Origin: Lentzea sp. NEAU-D7 | GTDB lineage: Bacteria > Actinomycetota > Actinomycetes > Mycobacteriales > Pseudonocardiaceae | Assembly (NCBI RefSeq): GCF_026242055.1 | Contig: NZ_JAPJDL010000004.1 | Location: forward strand, 248,001-312,000 | Length of the DNA: 64,000 nucleotides | Reading direction: 5' to 3' | Part shown: piece by piece, positions 1-9,250 of the stretch | Layout of the letters: each line of letters opens with the position of its first letter | How positions within the stretch are numbered: the first letter of the stretch is position 1 | The notes under the pieces: model-generated | Told to the model about the DNA's origin: nothing | Databases searched by the model: none | The model's input: the letters and a program-made list of their open reading frames with translations, nothing else | Made by a program: the position numbers and the translations under genes

Positions 1-1164
1 GGAGCCGCGTTCGTGCTCGCCTGGGCGGCGGAAGCGGCCCAGGTCGACATCAGCGCTGGGCTCGCCATCGCAGTACTCGCCGTCGTCGCCGTGCTGCCCG
101 AGTACGCGGTCGACCTGGTGTTCACCTACCAGGCAGGACAGCAGTTCGGAGAGCACGGCACATGCGTGTCGGCGGAAGGCGGAGCAAACCCTTGCTCCCT
201 TGCGCTGGCGAACATGACAGGAGCCAACCGCATCTTGGTGGGATTCGGCTGGCCGCTGGTCGTTCTGGTGGCGAGCATTTCGGCACGGCGGGCGGCCAGG
301 AGCAGCGCCTCGACCCGGCCCGGCCGGGTCAGCCTGGCGCCCACCATGTCGGCCGAGGTGGTCTTTCTCGGCATCGCGACGCTGTACTCACTGACGCTGC
401 CGCTGCGCACATCGCTCACTCTGCTCGACGCCGCCATCTTCGTGTCGATTTTCGCCGCGTACGGCTGGAGACTGGCGAAGATGCCAGCGGAGCAACCTGA
501 CCTGATAGGTGTGGCGGCGTGGGCCGGGGGCAAACCGGCCGCTCGCCGCCGCACCCTGGTTATCAGCATGTTCGTGGCCGCGGGCCTGGTCATCCTGGCC
601 ACGGCGGAACACTTCGCGCATAGCCTCGTGGACACCGGGCAGCAGATCGGCGTCGACGAGTTCCTGCTGGTGCAGTGGATCGCTCCGCTGGCGAGCGAGT
701 CACCCGAGCTGATCGTCGCCTGCCTGTACGCGGTGCGTCTCAAGGCGTCGCACTCGCTGGGCACGTTGCTGTCCAGCAAGGTCAACCAGTGGACGTTGCT
801 GGTTGGCACAATTCCGGTGATCTTCGCGATCTCCGCGACGACCGCTCACGGGTTGCCGATCGACACGAACCAGCGCCTGGAACTGCTTATCACAGCAGCG
901 CAGTCGTTGTTCGCGGTGAGCATTCTGGTCAACCTCGGCCTCACCACCGGCGGGGCGGCGACGCTCTTCGCGTTGTTCGCCGTCCAGTTCGTCGCCAGCA
1001 TCACGATGTCACCCCGGTTCAACGAAGTCCTGATCCTGGTGCTGTCCGCGCTGTACACGGCGCTGGCCGCTGGACAGCTCCTGCGCCGCAGACGTGACTG
1101 CGTACGGGTGGTGCGCGACGGATTGGTGCGCCCGTTCTCCGAACTCGAACACAGGGACACCTGA
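1..1164 (+). CDS. CaCA-family sodium/calcium exchanger-like protein, 5' end outside window
   Basis: Polytopic membrane protein with the two alpha-repeat regions of the cation/Ca2+ exchanger superfamily. The first contains PEYAVD and later NMTGANRILVGFGWPL. The second contains ASESPELIVACLYAVRLK followed by SSKVNQWTLLVGTIP. The acidic residues in the two repeats (PEYA and SESPEL) are where this family coordinates cations. The frame is open to base 1, so the GTG at 13 is probably internal and the N-terminus is missing. Likely an inner-membrane cation antiporter; the ion is not predictable. The next gene follows after 9 nt, suggesting cotranscription. Confidence 0.8.
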   Translation, partial: GAAFVLAWAAEAAQVDISAGLAIAVLAVVAVLPEYAVDLVFTYQAGQQFGEHGTCVSAEGGANPCSLALANMTGANRILVGFGWPLVVLVASISARRAARSSASTRPGRVSLAPTMSAEVVFLGIATLYSLTLPLRTSLTLLDAAIFVSIFAAYGWRLAKMPAEQPDLIGVAAWAGGKPAARRRTLVISMFVAAGLVILATAEHFAHSLVDTGQQIGVDEFLLVQWIAPLASESPELIVACLYAVRLKASHSLGTLLSSKVNQWTLLVGTIPVIFAISATTAHGLPIDTNQRLELLITAAQSLFAVSILVNLGLTTGGAATLFALFAVQFVASITMSPRFNEVLILVLSALYTALAAGQLLRRRRDCVRVVRDGLVRPFSELEHRDT

Positions 1165-1173
1165 GGAGATGCC

Positions 1174-1656
1174 GTGATGACCAGCAAGGCCGCCGTGGGG
1201 GCCACCAGCGGTCTGGTGGCGGGAATGGTGATGGGCTTCTGGGTGATGGCGGTGATGGCGGCTTTCGGAACGGGGATGCTCGCGCCACTCAACATCATCG
1301 CTCATCTGGTCGTCCGGGACGTGCCGCTGGACGGGGCGTTCGACTGGACCGGCCTGCTGGTAGGCGGCGCCGTTCACCTGGTTCTGTCAGTGCTGTTCGG
1401 CGCTCTGTTCGGTATGGCGCTGCGCCGCCGTTCGGGATACCGCTCGCTGCAGGGCAAGGCATTGGTGATCGCCGGATTCCTCTTCGGTCTGCCGCTGTGG
1501 CTCGTCGACCGCGTGCTGCTGTGGCCCCTGATCAATCTGGCTGGAGCGCGTGCGTTCACGCCGTGGGTCTCGTTCTTCGGCCACGTCCTGTACGGGTCCG
1601 CGCTCGGCATCGGCGTGTGGTCGACCATCAGGACTCCCACCGCCCGTCTCGGATGA
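1174..1656 (+). CDS. Four-helix hypothetical membrane protein
   Basis: About 160 residues with four predicted membrane helices (about 10-32, 60-80, 92-115, 135-152) and short loops. The Shine-Dalgarno AGGAG at 1164-1168 overlaps the stop of the exchanger gene; start is GTG 1174 or, better spaced, ATG 1177. I do not recognise the family. Tight coupling to the exchanger suggests joint expression, perhaps as an accessory membrane subunit (inference). Confidence 0.7.
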   Translation: MMTSKAAVGATSGLVAGMVMGFWVMAVMAAFGTGMLAPLNIIAHLVVRDVPLDGAFDWTGLLVGGAVHLVLSVLFGALFGMALRRRSGYRSLQGKALVIAGFLFGLPLWLVDRVLLWPLINLAGARAFTPWVSFFGHVLYGSALGIGVWSTIRTPTARLG

Positions 1657-2074
1657 ACTGAGGACCACTGCGTGAGATCGCCTCTGCACTGTGCAAATGA
1701 TGTGTTTCACTCGGGCATGTGCCCAATTCGGTGGCTCGGCGAGAACTGGCGGACGGCGATGTGGACGCGGCCTTAATGCCCTATCCGGGGGCGGATGCGA
1801 TCGCCGGTCACGCGTATGCAGGAGTTCGGACGTCGGCTCACGGAGGGGATGGCGCCCTCATCGAGGTGGCGCATGTTCTCGCGTGATTGGATGTTCCGGC
1901 TCGCGGACCTTCCCGGTCTCCGCACGCGGATACTTGCGAGGCGGCCGCCAAGGTCGCCGGCAAACCCCGCTACGATGACGAATCCTGCCGTACTCCGGCA
2001 GTCCTGCCCTTGCGAACTCCCTACGATCACCCTGGCGTGTCGTCTCTTCGATTGCGCCCCGCAATGATTGCCGT
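1657..2074. other. Intergenic stretch without convincing gene
   Basis: Short ORFs are present on both strands but none has a ribosome-binding site or recognisable family. The only structured element seen is the palindrome at 1685-1696. Confidence 0.5.
1685..1696 (-). promoter_or_regulatory. Candidate operator, TTGCACAGTGCA (minus orientation)
   Basis: Exact match to the TTGCACANTGCA palindrome seen near 7995, 27546, 27900, 28812 and 30617. It lies between the exchanger operon and the SPW gene at 2075. The binding protein is unknown; a MarR paralogue in the window is one candidate. Confidence 0.4.
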
Positions 2075-2446
2075 GTGCGTGAAGAACAGTGCCGACGATC
2101 GGAAGCCAGAACCGGAACCCTCACGTTCTTCGCGGGTGTATGGCTGATCGCGGCTCCTCTGCTCCTGGATTTTCAAGCCGCACAGCGTCTCTTCCGGCCC
2201 TACTGGCTTGCGCTGGTACTCGCCGCGGTCATCATGCTGGTGGGAATGCTGCGCGCGTTGGCGCCATTGGACGTTCCATGGCTGCGCACGGCCAACATCT
2301 GGCTTGCGGCGGCGCTCGTCGCGGCAGGGTTCCTTCTCCGCGCCGATGGCAGCCCGGTGGTGCATATGAACCAGATCGTCGTCGGAGCAGCGATTGCGCT
2401 GGTATCACTAGTGGTCGCGATCGATGCCGGGAAGTGGCTCGGCTGA
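2075..2446 (+). CDS. SPW-repeat-like membrane protein
   Basis: About 123 residues with four hydrophobic helices: FFAGVWLIAAPLLLDF, YWLALVLAAVIMLVGML, a WLRTANIWLAAALVAAGFLL segment, and NQIVVGAAIALVSLVVAID. Layout and the G-W-L/P-x-L pattern fit the SPW-repeat family of small actinobacterial membrane proteins of unknown function. Start is GTG 2075 with no strong ribosome-binding site, so it is uncertain. It converges on a broken MarR gene. A truncated second copy of the same gene ends at 24165, also facing a MarR gene, so the pair was duplicated. Confidence 0.7.
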   Translation: MREEQCRRSEARTGTLTFFAGVWLIAAPLLLDFQAAQRLFRPYWLALVLAAVIMLVGMLRALAPLDVPWLRTANIWLAAALVAAGFLLRADGSPVVHMNQIVVGAAIALVSLVVAIDAGKWLG

Positions 2447-2456
2447 GCGGTCAGAT

Positions 2457-2814
2457 TCAGCCGAGGTCACCTGAGGTGACCGCGCGTTCGCCGCCTGCGG
2501 CGGTGAACGCGGTGAGCGCATCGACAAGTCCGCGCCGTTCGTCCTCGGACATCCTTGTCACGATCCGTCCGATCGCCGCCCGCCGTCGACGAATCACATC
2601 ACGCACGACCCGGCGTCCCTCGTCGGTGAGTTCCACGACGACCTCACGGCGTGGCCGGGGTGGTTTGGCGCGCGACCATCCGGCTCGCACCAACCGCTTG
2701 ACCATGCGGGTCGCGGTGGAGGGGTTGACATCCAGCAGGTCTGCCAATGAGCTGCGCTTCATCGCTCCCGGCTGTCCAGGACGACGAGCATCCGGAACTG
2801 CGGCAGGGGTGCGT
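2457..2814 (-). pseudogene. MarR-family regulator, truncated and frameshifted
   Basis: The C-terminal two thirds is closely similar to the intact MarR gene at 24172-24654: SSLADLLDVNPSTATRMVKRL (recognition helix region), the REVVVELTDEGRRVVRDV wing, and DERRGLVDALTAF. Near 2760-2770 the frame shifts: the expected dimerisation segment (LPQFRMLVVLD in the paralogue) reads out of frame. Upstream of about 2814 homology stops at a transposase remnant, so about the first 45 residues are lost. Not expected to be functional. Confidence 0.75.
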
Positions 2815-3609
2815 CGCAGGTCGAGGAATCGGCGACGGTTGGTCGATGGAGTTCGGTGGCGGGTGCGGGCCGGTGCCCCGTAGCGTGATCTGCCATCCGA
2901 GTACGGGCCTTGGCAGACCGTGTATGGGCTGCTCTGTAGGTGGTAGCGCCAGGGAGTGTGGGCGCGGATACTCACGTTGTTGCAGTCGAGAGCGGACGCG
3001 GCGGGGCTGATCGTCTGGGAGGTCAATGTCGACTCGACGGCATGCCGGGCCCATCAGTACGCGGCTTGTGCACGGCGGGATGAGGCCGGGCAGAAGGAGC
3101 CGCCTGGCGGGTTGGTCTACGAGCCAGATGATCACGGGTTGGGCCGGTCGCGGGGCGGGTTCAGCACGAAGATCCATCTTGCGTGCGAGCAGGGCCAGAG
3201 CCCCTGTCACTCCTGGTGACTGCGGGTCAGAGGGGTGACGGTCCGCAGTTCGTGCCGGCACGGGAGGCGATCAGAGTGCCCCGGCTGGGCCTGGGCCGAC
3301 CGCGGCGGACTCCGGTCCGGGTGCGGCCGACAAAGCGGCCTCGTCCGCTGCCAACCGCGCCTACCTGAGGAGGCGCGGAATCCGGTGCTCCATCGCCGAG
3401 CCGGTCGACCAGGTCCGCAACCGCGAGCGCCGGGGCCGCTTCGGCGGTCGGCCACCTGACTTCGACCGCCAGGACTACAAAGCCCGCCACGCGGTGGAAT
3501 GCGGCATCAGCCGTCTCAAACAGCACCGGCCGTGGCCGCGCGGTACGAGAAGTTGGCCTGCCGTTCCGAGGCGGCAGTCCAGGTCGCGGCGGTGAACTTG
3601 TGGCTGTGA
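2815..3609 (+). pseudogene. IS5-family transposase remnant
   Basis: Translation in shifting frames gives a recognisable IS5-type transposase: LVDGVRWRVRAGAPW, PSEYGPWQTVYGL, WARILTLLQSRADAAG, VNVDSTACRAHQ (first catalytic Asp), GLGRSRGGFSTKIHLAC, AYLRRRGIRCSIAEP, and HAVECGISRLKQHR (catalytic Glu). There is an in-frame TAG near 2947, a frameshift near 3210 and others later, and the N-terminus is absent. I saw no terminal inverted repeats. It joins the truncated MarR gene directly, so insertion plus deletion probably destroyed both. Confidence 0.8.
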
Positions 3610-3854
3610 CCTGGACGCCCGAGGCACGAGCACAGGGCTGCCCGCTGATACGTGGCCATCAGCTGGACCGCCGATGCTGACGTGCCGCGCCCGGCCGATT
3701 GCACCGTCAACGGCGCCATCCCGGCATGACCCCGCGGGCTTCGTGCGCAAGCGGGTGTCACCGGATCCAGTGGCACCCGCTAGGCAATTGATCACGCACC
3801 GCAATACCTTGATCGCGCTGCGCGTTGTGTCGCGCTTTCACAGATCGAGGCCCC

Positions 3855-4745
3855 ATGAGCTTTCAGCAGTTCCTGTCACGGGCCGCTTCCCGGATCGGCT
3901 GGTGCGTCACCGCGCTCGGCCTAGTCCTGATCGCGGCGCTGCTGGCCCAGCCTGCCGCCGCCGACACGACACCGGCGCCGCCGCTGGCGCTGGTCTCGAT
4001 CGTCAAGGCGACGAAGACCGTCAACGACTACCAGCCGGTCTACGCGGAGTGCCGCGATGGGGACTGGGCCATCAGCGGCGGCGCGGAGGCGGTAGCCCCC
4101 AACGCCGTGTACCACGAGGTCGGCCTGGTCGGGAGCTTCCCCGCCGTCCTCCACGGTGAGACGGGAGCGTGGGGATGGGTGGCCAACGCCCGCAACTTCG
4201 GTGGGACACCCACCACTGTGACCGTCTGGGCGGTCTGCGCGTCCCTGCCCAGGGGCTATGAGGTCGTGCAGGCCCCGCTCGTCCAGGTGCCGAGCGACCA
4301 GACCGTCACCGTCTCCTGCCCGGCAGGCAAGACCGCCCTCGGCGGCGGCGCCGAGATCAAGGGCACCGAAAGCTCTCTCACCAAGAGCTACCCGTCCGGC
4401 TTCACCGCCTCCGGACCGACGGCGTGGACGGTGGCTGGCCGTGTCTGGTCGAACGGCACGGTCGGCGTCGCTGGGGCCGTGACCTGTGCCGACCCGATCG
4501 CCGACAACGAGTGGACGACCTACAAGGTCAGCAAGAACACCCCGTCAGGAGGGTTCCTCACCTGCCTCAACGGACGGCGGGTCACCAGCGGCGGCGCCGC
4601 GGCGAACAGCCAGGAGCCCGTACTCATCGCATCCAGGCCCGGCCTGATGAGCGAGGGAGCCGACCGCGACGGCTGGTGGATCCAGGCCGGAAGCCTCTGG
4701 GAGCCGATCGACGTGGACCTCTATGTGATGTGCAGAAGTCGATAG
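3855..4745 (+). CDS. Secreted hypothetical protein with GGGAE-type repeats
   Basis: About 296 residues from ATG 3855, with GAGG 4-5 nt upstream; a longer GTG start at 3825 lacks a signal. A signal peptide (hydrophobic ALGLVLIAALLAQPAAA then AD) is followed by repeats built on a Cys, a turn and a glycine triplet: CRDGDWAISGGAE, CPAGKTALGGGAEIKG, CLNGRRVTSGGAA, each followed by a W-x-V strand. Cysteines are spaced as if paired. This looks like an exported beta-rich surface protein. Function unknown. It is followed by a decayed DUF4142 gene. Confidence 0.75.
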   Translation: MSFQQFLSRAASRIGWCVTALGLVLIAALLAQPAAADTTPAPPLALVSIVKATKTVNDYQPVYAECRDGDWAISGGAEAVAPNAVYHEVGLVGSFPAVLHGETGAWGWVANARNFGGTPTTVTVWAVCASLPRGYEVVQAPLVQVPSDQTVTVSCPAGKTALGGGAEIKGTESSLTKSYPSGFTASGPTAWTVAGRVWSNGTVGVAGAVTCADPIADNEWTTYKVSKNTPSGGFLTCLNGRRVTSGGAAANSQEPVLIASRPGLMSEGADRDGWWIQAGSLWEPIDVDLYVMCRSR

Positions 4746-4895
4746 CGGCGGACTGCGGACACAGCCGCAAAGACAGCCGGCCGAACGCAGAAACGGGCCC
4801 GGGTCCTTGCATACCGCCTGCGACGCACCACTCCGACCAGTCCTCGTTCCGAGGCCCCAGAACGGCACCACGATCGCCACGGCCCAACAGCCGCA

Positions 4896-5521
4896 GTGGA
4901 GCCAGAACTAAAACACGGCCCAGGGCTGGACAAATCCGCCAACCCGCTGGTGAAGGAAGCAGGCTGGCATCTGATCGACGGGCACGCCGAGCTCGACGCC
5001 AAGGTCCTCGAGCTCGGCCGCACGCTGAACGTCCCGCTGCCCAGCGAGGCCAACGCCGACCAGCGAGGTTGGATCGCCGAAATGACCAACGCCCCCGCCG
5101 GCAGCGCCGAGTTCGATCGTATCTTCGCCAACCGCCTTCACGCGGCGCACGGTGGTGTCTACAAGTTCCTCGCGGTCGTTCGCACCGGTACACGCAACAC
5201 GCTCATCCGCGACTTCGCGAAGCGCTGCATGGAAGTCGTGCTCGACCACATCCAGGTCCTCGAAGCGACCGGCATGGTCGACTTCAACGACACCGAAGCG
5301 ATTCCGCTCGCGGCCGTTGCGGCAGCACCTGCCAGCCCCCGCCGGTTCCCACTGTGCCCCAGGCCGTGCCGAACGTTCCCAGAACTCAGAACATCGCTCA
5401 GCAGAACGAGAGCGACGGCTCCGATGCACTGCTCGGATTCCTCGTGATGGTCGCCGTGGTCGTCGGGATCTACTTGTGGACCAGCGGACGGCCAGGTCGC
5501 TCACGTTCTTCACGGCAATGA
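4896..5521 (+). pseudogene. DUF4142 protein, decaying copy
   Basis: Residues ANPLVKEAG to LEATGMVDF are nearly identical to the intact gene at 27991-28785. The signal peptide and the first ~60 residues are missing, and a frameshift near 5335 moves the proline/transmembrane tail (VPTVPQAVPNVP, then GSDALLGFLVMVAVVVGIYLW) into another frame that ends at 5521. An ATG-initiated partial ORF (4896-5447) remains but lacks both export signal and anchor. The downstream partner, an RCK gene, is intact. Confidence 0.8.
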
Positions 5522-5525
5522 GGAT

Positions 5526-5574
5526 TCATCGAAAGGGCCTCGCAAGGTTGCATGCTGCGGGCTTCCGGCAGACT
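5526..5574 (+). promoter_or_regulatory. Conserved promoter/operator block upstream of first RCK gene
   Basis: Contains the block TCGAAAGGGCCTCGCAAGG followed by TTGCATGCTGC (degenerate palindrome, 5548-5558), then after 15 nt CAGACT (5569-5574). The same arrangement occurs at 27523, 28787 and 30594. TTGCAY may be a -35 and CANNNT a -10 with short spacing, the palindrome overlapping the -35 (inference). Confidence 0.5.
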
Positions 5575-5581
5575 GTGGGCG

Positions 5582-5669
5582 GCGGACGCGAACCGGTCGG
5601 GCGAGCGTCCGCGCCCATCCGCTACGGGGAGATCCGGGTACCGGCCGGCAGGATCGGCGGCCGGTATCC
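5582..5669 (+). promoter_or_regulatory. Structured 5' leader, two stem-loops
   Basis: Stem 1: GCGGACGC (5582-5589) pairs with GCGTCCGC (5605-5612). Stem 2: GGGTACCGGCCG (5636-5647) pairs with CGGCCGGTATCC (5658-5669), 12 bp with one G-U. Both occur at equivalent positions before the paralogue at 28954, stem 2 with compensatory changes. Stem 2 ends 27 nt before the start codon. Confidence 0.55.
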
Positions 5670-5696
5670 GCCCACGCACGATGAGGAAACGTCTGG

Positions 5697-6311
5697 ATGC
5701 GCTCACATGCCGTTCTCATCGGCTACAGCGCTCGCGGCCGCGTCGTCCTGAGTGCGCTGCTCGCCGGAGGGCATGCGACGGACTTCACCATCGTCGACTC
5801 CGATCCCGAACGCGTCGCGCAGGCCCGAGCGGATGGTGTGCGCGCCGTGGCGGGCGAAGGCTGGTGCCTGGATGTGCTGTGGTCTGCCGGTGCAGAGACC
5901 TCCGACCACATCGTCGTCGCGGTGACCGACGACGCTCTCGCTCTGCGCATCACCTCGGTCGTGCGCAGCTTCAACGAGACCGCGACGATCACTACTCTGG
6001 TCCGCAGCACGCAAATGCACGAGCTCATCGAGTACCTCGGAGCCGACCACGTCCTGGTGGCTGACCGGGTCGGCGAGTGGGCGCTCAAAGTTGAAAGCCT
6101 TCCGCGCGAACTGTTTCCCGAGCTGGAATGGGCGGTGGAGGAGCGTCCCGCGATGCCGTATGAGGTCGGCAGCTCGCCGCTTGACTGTGGTAGCGAGGTG
6201 TTGGCGATCGTGCGGGACGGTCAGCGGATGTGGACCGATGACGCGGAGATCGGGGAGCTGCGCGGTGATGACTGGCTGATCGTGTTGAGCACCATGCCGG
6301 TCATCGACTGA
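5697..6311 (+). CDS. Stand-alone RCK/TrkA-N NAD-binding protein (copy 1)
   Basis: 204 residues, cytoplasmic, no membrane segment. The N-terminal half is a Rossmann fold: strand VLIGYSARGR (nucleotide loop, the usual GxGxxG reading GYSARG), acidic strand end VDSDPER, then VAVTDDALALRITSVVRS and the YLGADHVL switch typical of TrkA-N. The C-terminal part (VLAIVRDGQRMW, later LRGDDWLIVLS) resembles a TrkA-C/RCK-C subdomain. Such domains gate K+ channels or transporters when bound to NAD(H) or other ligands; no pore gene is adjacent. Start ATG 5697 with GAGG upstream. About three quarters identical by eye to the protein at 28954. Confidence 0.75.
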   Translation: MRSHAVLIGYSARGRVVLSALLAGGHATDFTIVDSDPERVAQARADGVRAVAGEGWCLDVLWSAGAETSDHIVVAVTDDALALRITSVVRSFNETATITTLVRSTQMHELIEYLGADHVLVADRVGEWALKVESLPRELFPELEWAVEERPAMPYEVGSSPLDCGSEVLAIVRDGQRMWTDDAEIGELRGDDWLIVLSTMPVID

Positions 6312-6356
6312 CAATTTCGGGCGCAGGAGCACCGGCCGGGCTGCATCGATGTCTCC

Positions 6357-6384
6357 ATTGGACACCGTCATGATGGTGTCCAAT
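6357..6384. terminator. Hairpin terminator after RCK gene
   Basis: Perfect inverted repeat ATTGGACACC / GGTGTCCAAT with an 8-nt loop, 45 bp after the stop at 6311. No U-tract. Confidence 0.6.
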
Positions 6385-6592
6385 CGCCGCTCTAACCGGC
6401 GAGTGTGCACGTGTCGGCGTCCACTTCGGACTTCAGCAGGCCCGAGGCCTCCGGAATGACTGGGCGGGTGAACATCCTACCCGGCCGATCGGACTCCTGA
6501 TCGCCTGACCTGACCCGTACATGGTTAGTAGGGCCTCCGGAGGTGAATCCCGACAGGTCACTGTCCGAGCGACGCTGGTTCCGGGAGTCGGC

Positions 6593-7981
6593 ATGAGGCG
6601 GTTGTCCTGGTGGGGTGAACGGGTGGTGGCGCTGGCGGCGATCGCTGCCGTCGTAATGGCGTCGATCGCTGTCTCGCTGGCGATCACACCGATGCAGAAG
6701 GTGTCGGTGGCCGGGCAGACGGTGCGCGTCGGCGCGGTTGCGTCGCTGACGGCGTCGGGACCGGGGGTCCTGGAGTTGTTCGGTCAGCGGCTGAGCACCG
6801 CGGTGCAGTTCACCGGCCCGGTGCGACCTCGGCTGGAGCTCAGCCGCATCACCCTGGACAGCGAAATCGAGAACTTCGTCGCCTCGGATGATATGGAGAG
6901 TCCCACCAACGCGCTCGGACAGGCGCTGGCCGCCGGCTGGAAGCGGTACTTCCTGCTCGAAACGGTGATCGCTGGATTGTTCGCACTGTTCTTCGCCGGT
7001 GCCGTTGTCGGATGGATGAGATTGTCCCGCAGACGCACCGTCGTCGTGCTGCTGGCAAGCCTGCTGTGCGTCGAGGCGGTCAACGTGGGCGCCGTGATGG
7101 TCGGCGCGCGTTCGGCTCCGGATCGGCTTCGCGGTGTCAATTCTCTCGCCGCTTTGGTCGGGCGGGCCCAGCTGCCCGCTGTACCGGCGGCGGAAGGAAC
7201 CGATGTCGGCCCGGTGGATGCGCTGGTGTTGGGGGACTCGGTCGCGGCGGGAGCGGGTCTCCCTGCCGTTGTGCAGCCGACCGCACAGGACCGTGCATGT
7301 GGCCGCAGCGCGGACGCTTTCGCAGAGAACCTGGCTGCCGTCAACCGCTGGCGAATACTCAACCTGGCCTGCGGTGGTGCCACGATCACGGCGGGCGTCA
7401 TGGGATCCCAACAGGCGGGGGACACGGTGGTGCCGTCTCAGCTGGCTGTTGCGAAAACGAGTGAACAGGTGCGTGTGGTGATCGTCAGCATCGGTGCCAA
7501 CGATGTTGGCTGGACGTCGCTGCTCCGGTTGTGCGCGATGACGCCGAGTTGCGACAACAACGCGTCGACCGCCTACTTCCAGCAACAGCTCGCGGAGTTC
7601 AGCCTGAGCTACGAGCAGTTGCTGTTGCGGCTGAGAGAACTCCCCGCCCGTCCCCGGCTTTTGATCAACCTCTACTATGATCCGTTCGGCGGGAACCAGC
7701 ACTGCTTGGCTGAACACGGCTTCACGCCGGCCAAGCAGAGATCTCTGCTCGCGTTGCTGCACTCCCTCAACGAGGTGCTGCGCAAGGGAGCCGAAGCAGC
7801 CGGAGCGACCCCTGTCCGGCCGGACTTCACGGGTCATGGGTTGTGTGACCAGCAGCCGTACGTCCAGGGAGTGAACGCCTCGGCTCCCTTTCACCCGACG
7901 ACCGCCGGCCAGCTGGCCATGGCTCTGGCCGACCAACATGCGCTGCGGTACGAGCCGACTGTCACGTCCACAACAAGATGA
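6593..7981 (+). CDS. Membrane-anchored SGNH/GDSL hydrolase
   Basis: About 462 residues from ATG 6593 (GGGAG upstream, immediately before the first helix); an ATG at 6521 would add 24 residues. An N-terminal membrane helix (about 8-30), an extracytoplasmic segment, and two further helices (about 125-145, 153-175) precede a C-terminal SGNH hydrolase domain. Catalytic blocks are visible: GDSV (nucleophile Ser about 216), GGAT (block II Gly), GAND (block III Asn, about 303) and APFHPT (block V His about 434). Likely an extracytoplasmic lipase/esterase or acyl-modifying enzyme; substrate unknown. The gene converges on the BrkB gene. Confidence 0.85.
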   Translation: MRRLSWWGERVVALAAIAAVVMASIAVSLAITPMQKVSVAGQTVRVGAVASLTASGPGVLELFGQRLSTAVQFTGPVRPRLELSRITLDSEIENFVASDDMESPTNALGQALAAGWKRYFLLETVIAGLFALFFAGAVVGWMRLSRRRTVVVLLASLLCVEAVNVGAVMVGARSAPDRLRGVNSLAALVGRAQLPAVPAAEGTDVGPVDALVLGDSVAAGAGLPAVVQPTAQDRACGRSADAFAENLAAVNRWRILNLACGGATITAGVMGSQQAGDTVVPSQLAVAKTSEQVRVVIVSIGANDVGWTSLLRLCAMTPSCDNNASTAYFQQQLAEFSLSYEQLLLRLRELPARPRLLINLYYDPFGGNQHCLAEHGFTPAKQRSLLALLHSLNEVLRKGAEAAGATPVRPDFTGHGLCDQQPYVQGVNASAPFHPTTAGQLAMALADQHALRYEPTVTSTTR

Positions 7982-7994
7982 TCAACGCGCCTTG

Positions 7995-8007
7995 TTGCAC
8001 ATTGCAA
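7995..8007. promoter_or_regulatory. Candidate operator TTGCACATTGCAA
   Basis: Perfect palindrome (arms TTGCA/TGCAA) just after the hydrolase stop. No convincing gene starts downstream on the plus strand (a 72-codon ORF at 8039 has no family), so it may mark a lost gene start. Confidence 0.4.
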
Positions 8008-8076
8008 AGATCTGTCTCGCACATGCAGGAAGATTACGATGTGCAAGTTCATGGATTTCGTTGTCCTCAAGGCGAT

Positions 8077-8097
8077 CCGACCACCTATGGTGGTCGG
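8077..8097. terminator. Bidirectional hairpin terminator
   Basis: Perfect 9-bp inverted repeat CCGACCACC-TAT-GGTGGTCGG between the convergent hydrolase and BrkB genes. Confidence 0.65.
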
Positions 8098-8132
8098 ACG
8101 CCGTTCGGTGCCAGCATTACCATTGCCGCGGC

Positions 8133-9074
8133 CTAGGAAGAGACTCTGGTCTCGCTGTCTTGATCACACTCGGTATCCCGCTCCTTCTGGGCGTCGATCT
8201 CCGCACCGAGCAGCACCGCGAACGCCGAGAGGTACAGCCACAACAACAGCACGGTGACTCCAGCCAAGGTCCCGTAGGTCCGGTGATAGCCCGAGGAGTA
8301 GTTGAGATACAAGGCGAAACCGGCTGACCCCGCCAACCACACCACGACTGCCACCGTGCTGCCGGCCGTTACCCAGTGCCATCCCTTTGTGCTGCGGTTG
8401 GGACCGAAGCGGTACATCACGGCCAGCGCCAGCGTCACCAGCAGAACCCCTCCCGCCCACCGCACCAGGTTGACCACGTCCCTCGTGGACGAGTCGGCTC
8501 CGACCACGTCGAGGATGACCGGAACGGCTGCCACCACAGCAAGTCCGACCACTACTACGGTCAACGCTCCTAGCGCGAACAGCAGGGCCAGTCCACGTAG
8601 TCTGAAGAAGCCGCGCGTCTCCCGTACGCCGTGGGCGATGTTGAGTCCGGCGATGAGCCATCGCACGGCGTTGGACATGCTCCACAACACTGTGGCGGCA
8701 CTGACTACCAGCCCCATGGTCAACCCTGTGACGTCAATCTCCGCGGCCGCACGCAACTGTTGCATCACGAGATCGCCCGCTTCTCCTGGCACCACCCGGA
8801 GGAGGGGTGCGAGCTGATCGGGTACGTGGTGCGGGTCCGCCACGAGAGCGTAGACCGTGAGCAACGCGATCATCGTAGGCGCCAGCGCGAGCATGACGAA
8901 GAACGCCACTCCGGCCGCGACCAACGGCAGCCGGTCGGCAGACACCGCGTCCAGCACGCGTTTGACGACATTCCACCAGGCTGGCATGGGAACTCGGTCC
9001 CTCCACCGGCGAAGGTGCCGGAAACGTTCACGCACAAGAGAAAGCACTGGACCGCGTGTGGTTCGTCCGTTCAT
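8133..9074 (-). CDS. YihY/BrkB-family membrane protein
   Basis: About 313 residues from ATG 9074 (a TTG at 9101 would add nine). Six predicted membrane helices and the family pattern: DRLPLVAAGVAFFVMLALAP at the first helix, LWSMSNAVRWLIAGLNIAHGV, RGFFRLRGLALLFALG, then FGPNRSTKGWHWVTAGST and YHRTYGTLAGVTVLLLWLYLSA. Members were once called ribonuclease BN but are now regarded as membrane proteins of unclear role, perhaps transport. The C-terminus is short and acidic. Divergent from the PAP2 gene. Confidence 0.85.
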   Translation of the reverse strand: MNGRTTRGPVLSLVRERFRHLRRWRDRVPMPAWWNVVKRVLDAVSADRLPLVAAGVAFFVMLALAPTMIALLTVYALVADPHHVPDQLAPLLRVVPGEAGDLVMQQLRAAAEIDVTGLTMGLVVSAATVLWSMSNAVRWLIAGLNIAHGVRETRGFFRLRGLALLFALGALTVVVVGLAVVAAVPVILDVVGADSSTRDVVNLVRWAGGVLLVTLALAVMYRFGPNRSTKGWHWVTAGSTVAVVVWLAGSAGFALYLNYSSGYHRTYGTLAGVTVLLLWLYLSAFAVLLGAEIDAQKERDTECDQDSETRVSS

Positions 9075-9250
9075 GCAGCAGGAATTCCCCTTTGTCTGCA
9101 AGATAATCTGGACGGATCAGCCGTTGTGCGGCCCGGCCGATGCGACGAAAGTTTGAGGCCGGGCTCGGGTAGCCGCCACGTTGATGGGTAGCCCATCACG
9201 AGGCGACCCACTGACCGTCGCGGGTCATGATGAGCTGATGGGAGTCCGCC

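Noticed and set aside
5582-5669. Leader as a known c-di-AMP (ydaO) or M-box riboswitch
   Set aside because: The conserved cores of those classes are not visible; only two simple stems are.
6392-7939. 515-codon minus-strand frame
   Set aside because: Antisense shadow of the SGNH hydrolase; no start signal or domain.
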